Shown here: positions 54,631 to 63,648 of the stretch, in pieces
Layout: every line of letters begins with the position of its first letter
How positions within the stretch are numbered: the first letter of the stretch is position 1
From: Desulfomonile sp963700305
GTDB lineage: Bacteria; Desulfobacterota; Desulfomonilia; Desulfomonilales; Desulfomonilaceae
Assembly (NCBI GenBank): GCA_963700305.1
Contig: CAVOXB010000016.1
Location: 1 to 64,000 of the forward strand
Direction: 5' to 3'
Length of the DNA: 64,000 bases
The notes under the pieces: generated by a model
Databases searched by the model: none
Told to the model about the DNA's origin: nothing
Seen by the model: only the letters and a program-made list of their open reading frames with translations
Position numbers and translations under genes: made by a program

Positions 54631-56180
54631 GTGAGTACTCCTTCCTTGTCGAGAAGAGCTTCACAGCTACTTTGATGCGTAGCATAAGGAATCATTGCAA
54701 TTCCTATCATTCAAGCCACCTAGTTGAAGAGTACAGTCCTATCCATTAGATGTTGTCCGCTGAGGGCAACAACGTTTTGTGACGGCAATTCGGTTCTTGT
54801 CAGAGAAAATTCGGCGGAGTAAGTCTATGGAGGAGAACGTCCGTTGGCAATTACGAAAAAGACAACCCTTCCCGGTGTGTCCGGCGCTTGCGACCATGAG
54901 CGCCGATACCTGGCAGTTTGCACAATAGCAACGATTAGCACGCCGTTGTCAAAGTCATAAGTGCTTCGTGTCGAAGCGCACCACCTCGGTTCATCATTCA
55001 AGGATTGGCGAGAAATCGGGAGAGGGATGAACAAGAGCGTTACTACAGTAAGGTAAATATATCTGGAATCTGAAATCGGCAGGATGGAGGAACCTCCAAG
55101 GCTGCGAAAAAAATGCCCTATGAATCGTGAGCCTGCCAAGAAATTTGACGAGTGCGTCCTGGAGTATGACTTTTCGATCTTCCAATAATCCAGAGGCTGA
55201 GGTTCGACACAAAAATCGGCCAGGGCAGGGCCAGCTCTGCCTGGGCTCACAAATGTAACCATCATGCTGCGTCGGCGACTCGGGTGAAGTTTCCCAATGA
55301 AATTATGAGCCATGAGACATTTCTTGAAAGGCACGCGACTTGTCCCGTTTCGTGTCCCGCTGAATACCCTGGCGGGGTCTGACGAGGACCGAAAGGGGTT
55401 GGTCACCCCTCTCAGCGAGAGGTGACCATTGCCATGCAAGAAGTCATGATGCAAGCAGGTGAATTCAAGGCGGAAGACGAGGTGTCTTCCGTCTCTTTAT
55501 GCCTCGTGACGGTTCCCCTAGTACAGGCCATCAGCCCAAGATCACACCACAACTTCTTTCCGAAAGGGAATGAGCTTGTGCCCTGGTTTGCAATTCTGAT
55601 GCCAATATCAGGAGCTACCCAGGCAATTGTAACCAATTAATAATAATAACTAATCGCGGTAGCCAGGACTTTGGGTGAATGACATTCGGAATCGGCCGCA
55701 CTGGGTTGAATGGACCCATTCAGAACAGGTCGTGGTGAAAAGTAGCGCAAATTGAGTTCATTATGGTGGTGGTATTCCCACCATGGCCTCAACTGCCACT
55801 GGGGTTTGCCACCCTTCGGCTAATTCATAGTGTCTGCGAGAGAACGAATTCCCCTTGTAGTAAAGAGGAAAAGAAGCATACGGGTGAGGACAGGCCATCC
55901 AGGGGTCTCTATGGTAGAGGCTGGCGTCTCTCTTTCGGTCAGATGAAGAGCCATATCCGCTCGCCTTAGGGAGAAGCTTTCCGCTTACATGCTCACATCC
56001 AAGGGTTGGTTCTTCTTATTCGTTTGGATTAGAATTTTTCGCTATTATCCGAGTGAAAACCTTCATGAATGGGACAAAAAAGCCTATAATGATCAAAATG
56101 GATTAGTAGAATAATATTGCTTGTTAGATCCCTTTTCATGCACCCCACGAAACGAATCCCTATGCGATTAAGGTGGAAGC
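54631..56180. other. 1.55-kb gene-free block with strong hairpins; unexplained
   Basis: No convincing gene. Both strands are open over 55412-55640 and a 209-codon minus frame spans 54825-55454, but none has a ribosome-binding site or family signal. Hairpins: 55401-55427 (GGTCACC / GGTGACC with CTCTC / GAGAG), 55471-55491 (CGGAAGAC / GTCTTCCG), 55707-55722 (TGAATGG / CCATTCA) and 55763-55784 (ATGGTGG / CCACCAT). The clustering and the absence of codons with real protein signal suggest a structured RNA or a dead element. It lies between the uptake operon and the PAS/LuxR regulator. Confidence 0.4.
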
Positions 56181-58594
56181 ATGTCAAATAATGCAATTTT
56201 ATGGATCGGGCGCTTCGAAATCGGCCGGTGAAACACTCAGGGAATCCGTAGCATCGGAACTCCAAGACCTTGCTGTAGAAGCGGCGTACAGACGGCAGAG
56301 AAGCCCTGGACACACTCTCCCGGAACCCCGGTGGTTATTCGATCAGCATAATTGAACTTTCTGCTGCGAATATGGAATTAGCGGCCCTGGCCACCAGCAT
56401 AAAGCAGATTAATCCCGCAATTGAAATCATTGTGTTGGGTGAACCTGCGCCTGGATGGGGGAGACTTAATCTGCCTCGATATTATCGGCCCATCTTTCTC
56501 CCTAGTTCTGGGGGAGGCGACGTTCTGATCTCCTGCATCGCCAAACTGAGGGAAATGATCGAAGCGAGAGAAAACTTCGAACAGCTTGGCCGAACCCTTA
56601 CGGAAAAAATCGGCATATCACGATCCAGCACGGAAGTTATATTGTCGTTGCTGGACCGTCATGACGGCATGGGGGTAATAGGCCTTCGCAGAGACGGTTT
56701 TTTTTCATCCTATAACGCTGAAGCGCAACGCCTTACTGGATACGGAGTCGAGGAGATAGCTCATGTACAGGTGTGGGCGCAGACTTTACTGGTAGATTAT
56801 GAGAGTGTTCGAGCGCTTCTGGGAGCAATTGAATCATTCTGGGCCAATAAATTGGGCAGGCAGAATATGCGCTTGCGCATACGTCACCGAAATGGCCGTA
56901 TAATAACTCTCTCCATGAATGCTGTGGTGATGCTTGACGGCTTCAGACATGCCCGGCAAATAGTGCTGTTGTTCTTCGATCCTGTAGAGAGCTCGGCTGT
57001 GCGGGAATATCAGCTTCTCACTGAATCCGGGTCATGCTGTTTCTACACTTATTTGCCGGAAACTGGATTTCTCAGAATGTCCAGCGCAGCTCTAGATTTG
57101 CTAAACAGGGCCTTTTCACTCAATCTGACTTATGCAGACGTTCTTAACCGTAAAGTGACCGAATTGCCTGTACCTCCAAATGTCGCTTCCACCTGGGAGG
57201 ACGGCCTTAGAAAAGTGGCCAATGGAAAGATATTTGTCCAGGAGGATATGCCTCCACTGGGGTTGGCTGGTCGCCGTATTATGGGACACCAGGCCATGGC
57301 TCGGATCAAGGTTGGAGCAAAAGACCCCTTTATCGTGGTCGCTTCTGTTCAAAGGCGAGAAGACCTGCTCTCGGATGCCCTGCGAGGCCTGAGTGATAAC
57401 GCCCTTGCGGAGAAGACCCTCAATTCCATTCCCCGTCCTTGTGTCCTGCTGGAATCAAAGCGCGACGAAGACGGCCATATCACAGAGTTTTTCTGTATTT
57501 GGATAAATGATTCGGCGAGAAGTCTCCTGAAGTGCGATTCAGATTTGACTGGACCTGTTCCACTGTCGGAAGTGTTTACAGATCCCGCTGTTGTGAGCAC
57601 TGTGTCTGACATGGCTCGAGACGTATGCGAAACTGGCGGCGAGAAAAATTTCGAAATGACATTGCGTCTGAAACGGGGTGATCAGACCCAAGCGAATTGG
57701 AATTTCTGGTTGGGAAAAGTTGGCGATGGAGCGGCCGTTTTTATAAAGGACGTAACTGAAGCCCGAAAAGAGGAAATTCGTCTGAGGCATTACCGTCACG
57801 TATTTTCACATATGAACGAATCAATCATAGTGACGGATCTGGAAGGCAACATTATCGATTGGAATCCCGCGAGTGAACGAATGTTCGGCTATACCAAAGA
57901 TCAGATATTGGAACGATCCGTTTTTCTTCTAACGGAGCAAAGAAGACCCGGCAGTCTGGAACGCGAATCCAGTCAAGTGCTGCGAGATGGCGACGTGTGG
58001 CAGGGCGAACACGAATACGTCCGCAGCAACGGCACAAGAGGTGTTGCATTTACTGTATTTGCAGAGCTCAAGGATGATAAAGGCGTAGCATACGGTACGG
58101 TCGGGCTGTGCCACGATCTGACCGAACGAAAGAGACTCGAAGAAAAACTTACGGCCAAGAGCCAGGAGCTCCAGGAAAAGAACCTCGCTCTGAATACTCT
58201 GCTGCGCTACGCGGAAGAAGAGCGGGTAAGGGCGTGCGAACGGGTCGCTTCGGACACGGGTAAAAAGATAAACAACAGGATTTTCCGAATACTCCAGGAC
58301 AAGCACAATCCCCCACTTGTGGAAGCCCATGCAAAGCTCCTGCTCCAAGAAATCGGGGTGTCCGAACAAACGGAGAAGCCGATTGAGAACGATCCTAGTC
58401 TAAAGCTTTCTGAAAAGGAGCTGGAGGTGGCAAAGCTCATTCGCCTAGGAAAAACCACCCAAGAGATTGCTTTTATTCTTGATAAGAGCCCTGACACGAT
58501 TCGGCTTCAACGTATCTCGATTCGCAAGAAATTGGGCATGGGGAGACGGGACCAGAATCTGATCAATTATCTCAAGAAGATCGATCTTCGATAA
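56181..58594 (+). CDS. PAS-domain LuxR-type regulator with receiver-like N-terminus, two frameshifts
   Basis: About 804 residues if joined. ATG 56181 with AGGTGG upstream begins MSNNAILWIGRFEIG in frame 3, frame 1 gives ETLRESVASELQDLAVEAA, and frame 2 gives TDGREALDTLSRNPGGYSI and the rest from 56300 or so; together these read as a receiver-like domain, though no clear phosphoacceptor Asp is seen. Then PAS modules (GLRRDGFFSSYNAEAQRLTG; HMNESIIVTDLEGNIIDWNP; FGYTKDQILERSVF), a short coiled coil (LEEKLTAKSQELQEKNLAL) and a LuxR/GerE helix-turn-helix (LSEKELEVAKLIRLGKTTQE). No kinase domain. It faces away from the uptake operon. Confidence 0.82.
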
Positions 58595-58670
58595 GACCAG
58601 TAATAGAGGGTAGTGCCTTTCTTCTTGGCCATTCTTCCGGCAACCTGTAGCTCAGTATGCCGGGAATTGA

Positions 58671-59447
58671 CTAGCCTTTAGAAGCTGCCAGACCCAAGCT
58701 TCCCTTCAGATTGTCTATTTCCTCGTGGCCGGTGAGCTTCAAGAACGCTTTTTCAAGGTTGCCGCCTGTGCGTGCGATTGTGCTCTTGATATTGGCCGGA
58801 GTGTCGGAGGCTATGATCTTCCCTTTGTGAATGATGGCTATGATCGAGCAGATTTCATCAGCTACTGCCAGTGTGTGAGTAGACAAGAACACCGCCATGC
58901 CTCTTTCTTTGGCCATTTGGGTGAACAAGTCTTTCACAAGGCGTACGCCTCTGGGATCGAGTCCCACCATTGGCTCGTCTATTATGAATATCTTGGGTTT
59001 ATGTAAAAGAGCAGCGCTGATTATTAGCCTCTGCTTCATTCCGTGGGAATAACCCTCGATAAGCTCGTCTTTCCAGTCTAGAAGCTCGAAAAGCTCCAGG
59101 TAAAATATCCCGAGCTTGCTCAATTCCTGTTTATCGACATTGTAGAGGCCCGCAATAAACTCCAGGAATTCCCATCCAGTGAGCTTCTCGTACAGATACG
59201 GCCTGTCCGGAACAAAACCTACAATGGCCTTGGCTTTTTCAGGCTCACGAGCCAAATCGTGACCACCAAGGATAATAGTCCCGGAATCAGGTTTCATAAG
59301 GCCTGCAAGCATCCGGATGGTCGTAGTCTTGCCCGCGCCGTTGGGCCCGAGAAAACCCATTACCTCGCCGGGCGGCACATCAAGATTTATATGATCAACA
59401 GCCAACACCTTGTTGAACTGTTTTGCCAGATTTTCTATGTGAATCAT
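58671..59447 (-). CDS. ABC-2-type transporter ATP-binding protein
   Basis: 258 residues from ATG 59447 (domain-based; a longer frame reaches 59489, with AGAGGT 13 nt before 59447). Walker A GPNGAGKTTTIRMLAG, Q-loop VPDRPYLYEKL, signature YSHGMKQRLIISAALL, Walker B IFIIDEPMVGLDP, H-loop LSTHTLAVADEI. Usually pairs with an ABC-2 permease, but none is adjacent: the upstream neighbour is a transglutaminase protein and the downstream is the convergent regulator. Confidence 0.9.
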   Translation of the reverse strand: MIHIENLAKQFNKVLAVDHINLDVPPGEVMGFLGPNGAGKTTTIRMLAGLMKPDSGTIILGGHDLAREPEKAKAIVGFVPDRPYLYEKLTGWEFLEFIAGLYNVDKQELSKLGIFYLELFELLDWKDELIEGYSHGMKQRLIISAALLHKPKIFIIDEPMVGLDPRGVRLVKDLFTQMAKERGMAVFLSTHTLAVADEICSIIAIIHKGKIIASDTPANIKSTIARTGGNLEKAFLKLTGHEEIDNLKGSLGLAASKG

Positions 59448-59530
59448 ACGGTCGGACTTACCTCTTGCGATAACGCATTTTCCCCGCACTACGCACGGTC
59501 GTTAAATAATAATCCTCTGATTATCTTGAG

Positions 59531-59576
59531 AATCCCTCAAGCCCCCCTTTCGTAAAGAGGCGGACAGGGGGGATTG
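59531..59576. repeat. CCCCCCTTTCGTAAAG repeat
   Basis: CCCCCCTTTCGTAAAGAGG with GGACAGGGGGG behind; related to the CCCTTTACGAAAGGGG module at 52180. It sits between the transglutaminase and ATPase genes. Confidence 0.5.
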
Positions 59577-59630
59577 TTGTACGTCATCGACTTTACTAGC
59601 ACCGCCATGTTGTTCCATCAAGGTACCGCA

Positions 59631-61131
59631 TCATGACGGACTTCCAGAGCCGATTTGTACGTCCAACACCTTCAATTTAAGATTTCCCAGGAAAGCCATG
59701 ACATTCACGTGCTTGTCCACGTCTCCGTAGAGAAGGGCCAAATAAGTAGGAGGAAGCGGCATGCGATTCATCAGAGGGTCCCCGGAAATCCATTTGTCGC
59801 CCGCCCAGTACGCAACCCACGCGTGATAATAGAATGCACCCTGATTATAAATGAGTCCAACAGCAACCTGCGCGGGCAATCCCACAGCCCGCGAGGGAAG
59901 CCGCAAGTACTGCATGCTCGTTGCAGTCTCCCTGCTTCGTCTGGAGCACGGTAACAGCATCCGGTACAGACGGAGTCGGGACCTTTCTTAAATACTCATA
60001 AACCCATTTGTTGATCAAGATCGCAGCCTTCACAGGGTCTTTTTCATCACCGATAATTTCTCTGGCCTTACGAACGATTTCCGGGTCATCGCTCCTGATG
60101 AAACGTGAAGACATAAGGTACCTGCCCATTTTGCGATCCTCGTTGGGAAGCTGATACGTGGCATCAGAGATGCTTTGCCGAATAATTTCAATGTCCGCAC
60201 CTTTCAGCTTTTGCCTGTCGTCAGATGGGATCGCCATGCTGCCCGCACCCTGAATTTCGTAACGTACCACTCGCAGATCATCGCTTTCGGGAATAGTGCC
60301 TTCTACTTGTACGGCAGTCATCCCAACGAGGTCCGGGAGATCACGAAAGGTCTTCATCTCACGTGCGATCTCGTTCCTGTCCGAACGAACCACCGTAATC
60401 CCGAGAGGCATCCGGCCTTTCAAAAGTCGGCCCTGATCGTCAATCCACATTACCAGCTCGACTGCGCGGAACGTGGCACGAACTCTCCAGGAAGGAATTT
60501 TCTTGTCTCCGATGTCAAGGTCTGCTTTTTCCAGGACCTTGATTACAGCATCCCATTTATTGCCGTCCAGAGGATCGAAAATGGGCATTCGTATCTCGTC
60601 GTTCACCTGCAAGCCTGTCAACGGGACAGGCAGCCCCAGGGACCTCGAAATCCTCGGGACTTCAGCCAGCTTGAGCTTCTTTGTGCCGCCGCCCTGAAAT
60701 TGGGGGATATCCACTACCAGGTCTCTGCCGGACATTCGGCCCTTTTGTTCAAAGGATACAATGCCCGAAGAAACCTTGAGCCGAAAGGAGATTAGGCGGA
60801 AATTCTCGTCCACCTCGGATTCGTTGCTGATACGAACAGGCTTGACCTGTCCTTGCAGATTCAAAGAAATGTTAAGATCATCACGGATTGTCCATCCGCC
60901 ATCTTTCTTGAACTGACGTGAACGCCCGAATCCAGCATAAGCGCCGGATATCCGTATCATGAACCAATCATCGCTCTCAACTGCAGATATTTGGAACGTT
61001 TCCGAGACATGAGCACCGGATTCCATGATCCGGTCCCTGAGAAGATAACCCATTAACACAAGCCAAGTTACGACTATTGCCGCGGTGATCAAAGGATTGA
61101 ATCGTCCGGAACGCTTAAAAAAGGAAGTCAT
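59631..61131 (-). CDS. Membrane-anchored transglutaminase-like protein, one frameshift
   Basis: About 499 residues. N-terminal membrane anchor (LITAAIVVTWLVLMGYLL), a large extracytoplasmic beta region, and a C-terminal transglutaminase-like cysteine peptidase fold: catalytic Cys in QTKQGDCNEHAVLAA, His in AFYYHAWVAYWAGDKWI and Asp in ISGDPLMNRMP. The frame breaks near 59885, inside the catalytic core, between AASLA and RAVGLPAQVAVG. Its ATG directly follows the stop of the PHP gene (TAGATG), so both are co-translated. Role probably in envelope protein processing; substrate unknown. Confidence 0.85.
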
Positions 61132-61803
61132 CTATCTTTTCTTCGCCATAAAACGCTGCTTTAGGTTTTCCAAAAGCTCTTCATTATTTTTGTACGCGGC
61201 TTTTGCCTGCGCTTCAGTCAATCCAGCTCCCACTAAAACTCTGAGCGCTCTTTCACGCGTTATCATGTTTTCAGGCGAGTGGGTATCCGTGCTGATTACG
61301 AGCCTCGCGCCCGAAATCACAGCTATGCGTGCCACGTGTCCGTTAGTCAGGCTGTGGCCCGCCCTGGAGGTAATCTCGAGGAATACTCCCTTTTGAGCTG
61401 CGAGCCTGGCTTCGTCCGGAGTTATGAATCCCGGATGAGCCAGTATGTCCGCGCCTGCTTCGATTCCGGCCAGATTTGTCCCTGGAGCCACTGGTTCCGA
61501 TGGAGTCTCGCCGTGGACGACCACCAAGACCGCTCCTAGTTTTCGCGCTTCCTTCATGAGTTCCGGAATTTGACCTGGCGGCGCGTGGGTGATTTCCGCG
61601 CCAGGAATGACAAAGACGTCCTGGAATTCATTCAGCTCGCCGGCAACTTTCACAATCCGCGGGATCACCAATTCCAGATTGGATCCATCCACATGATCAG
61701 TGAGTCCGATAGCTCGATAACCGATATGGGCCGCCCTTCTCACCTGTTCGCTGGGAATCAGGACGCCATCACTCAAAAATGTGTGAGTGTGGAAATCAAT
61801 CAA
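61132..61803 (-). CDS. PHP-domain phosphoesterase/histidinol-phosphatase-like
   Basis: 223 residues. Metal-binding PHP motifs: MIDFHTHTFLSDG (motif I), GLTDHVDGSN, VIPGAEITHA, ILAHPGFIT and ISTDTHSPENM. Hydrolyses phosphate esters or nucleotides; substrate unknown. Start at ATG 61803. First of a minus-strand group PHP, transglutaminase, ABC ATPase. Confidence 0.9.
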   Translation of the reverse strand: MIDFHTHTFLSDGVLIPSEQVRRAAHIGYRAIGLTDHVDGSNLELVIPRIVKVAGELNEFQDVFVIPGAEITHAPPGQIPELMKEARKLGAVLVVVHGETPSEPVAPGTNLAGIEAGADILAHPGFITPDEARLAAQKGVFLEITSRAGHSLTNGHVARIAVISGARLVISTDTHSPENMITRERALRVLVGAGLTEAQAKAAYKNNEELLENLKQRFMAKKR

Positions 61804-62260
61804 AACAGCCTCCCATTGAATGCCTTAAGTCAGACCAGAGAGTTCTTTCAGGCAGTATACAAGATACATAGCTTTTGGAAAATGTCCAAGAGCTGAGTCG
61901 TCAACTCTTCCTTAGGCGCGGGACAAGAACGGTCCGAATGGTGTCAATTGCGAGCGAAGCGAAGCTATCTTCCAAATCCAAACGATGGAGATTGCTTCGT
62001 CGCTTTGCTCCTCGCAAAGACAGTGTCTTGCTCATATCCTTGCACTGCTGTAAGTAGATGGACACGTGAGTCGCTATAAACTAAAAATTTCTTTCCATTA
62101 CATGGATTTTGTTGGTAACATTTGTTCCGGATTAGAAATCCAGAAAGAAAGCTGTTAGATTAGCAAAGATACAGTAATTAAACGCGTCAAAAAAATGCGT
62201 GAGTCTTGATCCGGAAAGCTGAATTAGGGTATGAGTAGGGTTCAGGAAGTACGGTAAAAA
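61804..62260. other. Divergent intergenic gap with repeat
   Basis: 457 nt. 61943-62022 is a repeat block. The remaining 240 nt before ATG 62261 is AT-rich and should carry the promoter of the GYF/DUF4013 gene, but no confident box pair was picked. Confidence 0.45.
61943..62022. repeat. CATTGCGAGCGAAGCG-family inverted repeat
   Basis: Left arm GTCAATTGCGAGCGAAGCG to 61970, right arm 61987-62022 with GAGATTGCTTCGTCGC. Some base changes relative to the 30659-30745 copy. Confidence 0.7.
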
Positions 62261-63622
62261 ATGGAAAAAAAAGAAGCCAGAATAAAGTGTAGCGGTTGCG
62301 GAACAACGTTCAAGCTCAGGATACCTGTTACCGATAAACCGGTCAGCTTTAAATGTAAGAAATGTGGTAAGGTATTAAAGATAAAGATAAAGGCGTCAGA
62401 GCCCGGACCAGCGCCAGCTCCGGCACCCGCTGCGACTCCGCCTCCGGTTCCTGCCGACCTAGTCCTTTCAGAGATGCCTGAATTCGAAACCACTCAGTTG
62501 CCTGAAGCCGGAGATTACCAAGACACTCCTCCTCCTCCGGGCAGCCTGAGGACCCCGAGTGTTGTAGAGAGTCATTTTTTTGCTCAGTCGGTGAGTCAAC
62601 CTCCCCCATCCGATGACCCAAACCGTCGCTGGCTCATGCTCGCCGATGAGATGGTCAAGGGGCCCTTTACCGATGAAGAAATCATCAACATGATACATAG
62701 TGGGGAATTGACTGCGGAGATATCGCTCCGTATGGGAGAACGACCATGGATCAAAGCGGTGGAAATCTCCAATTTCAGGGAATTGTTTCCTCCGAGCCAA
62801 AGGGCATTGAGAGCTCCTTTGGCTTCGATAACGCTACTGGACAAAGCTCAGGACGAGACCACCGTTGGTCCGATTTCCGGCTCACCGTTTTATGAGGATT
62901 TGCCGGCATTGATCCCATATCCGATTTCTCAGGGGCAATGGCAACCGCTGGCGATATTCGCTGGAATAGCGTTTTTCCTTTCAACCGCACTATCATTGGA
63001 ATTCATGATTGGACTTCCCTTGTGTCTTATAGGATGGACGCTGCTGTATGGTTATCTATTAAACGTGATGCACCAAAGCAAGAAATCTCCCCAAGACGTG
63101 CCTCCTGCATGGGATTTCGCTCAAGCGCAGGAGATGATTGTCTCGGGGGCAAAGGTATTGGCCGTGTTTCTGGTGTATTCATTGGTGCCTGTAACGATAT
63201 TCCTGCTGCTGATGATGGCGTTCTTTCTTAATGGCCTCGCTGTAGTGGGATACGTGTTTATCCTGTTGACTGTCCTGGTTTATGGTGCGTCTCTTTTCAT
63301 ACTGCCCGCGGCACTGCTGGTGATGGGTAACTCTGGACAAATTGGCGCAGCCCTCAACCCCGGAAAGGCTTTGTCCATAGCGAAGAATGGCGGAAAGCCT
63401 TATCAGATGCTGGCGCTAGTATTTGCAGCGGCAGGGCTTGCGTGCATGCTGGTGACTTTGCTTGCAGTTTTTGTAGCAGATATCCCCATTGCAGGATTTG
63501 TGATCGCTGGTTTGCTTATGGCTGCAGTCTTTTCTTATGGACATTTCATCTGGTTTCACGTTTTGGGACGCTTCTCCAGGGAGAACCCAAAGCTGTTGGC
63601 CGCGCAAGTTGTCCCGGCTTAA
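62261..63622 (+). CDS. Zinc-ribbon, GYF_2 and DUF4013 membrane protein
   Basis: 453 residues. N-terminal zinc ribbon (IKCSGCGTTFKL ... FKCKKCGKVLKI, two CxxC pairs), proline-rich linker, GYF_2-like domain (VKGPFTDEEIINMIHSGELT, near 130-165) and a C-terminal DUF4013-type hydrophobic region with five or so membrane segments from residue 240 (GYVFILLTVLVYGASLF; ALVFAAAGLACMLVTLLAVF). Acts as a membrane scaffold of unknown job in the family. A lipoprotein gene starts 26 nt after it and may be cotranscribed. Confidence 0.82.
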   Translation: MEKKEARIKCSGCGTTFKLRIPVTDKPVSFKCKKCGKVLKIKIKASEPGPAPAPAPAATPPPVPADLVLSEMPEFETTQLPEAGDYQDTPPPPGSLRTPSVVESHFFAQSVSQPPPSDDPNRRWLMLADEMVKGPFTDEEIINMIHSGELTAEISLRMGERPWIKAVEISNFRELFPPSQRALRAPLASITLLDKAQDETTVGPISGSPFYEDLPALIPYPISQGQWQPLAIFAGIAFFLSTALSLEFMIGLPLCLIGWTLLYGYLLNVMHQSKKSPQDVPPAWDFAQAQEMIVSGAKVLAVFLVYSLVPVTIFLLLMMAFFLNGLAVVGYVFILLTVLVYGASLFILPAALLVMGNSGQIGAALNPGKALSIAKNGGKPYQMLALVFAAAGLACMLVTLLAVFVADIPIAGFVIAGLLMAAVFSYGHFIWFHVLGRFSRENPKLLAAQVVPA

Positions 63623-63648
63623 ATTAGAAAGCGGAAATCGGTTTTTCT

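Noticed and set aside
54825..55454. A 209-codon minus-strand frame in the unexplained block.
   Set aside because: Composition is odd (many Ser, Arg and Pro), no ribosome-binding site, no family, and the opposite strand is also open nearby. It looks non-coding.
55422..55640. A 72-codon plus-strand frame with a GTG start.
   Set aside because: It spans part of a strong hairpin cluster and overlaps an equally open frame on the other strand. No recognisable domain.
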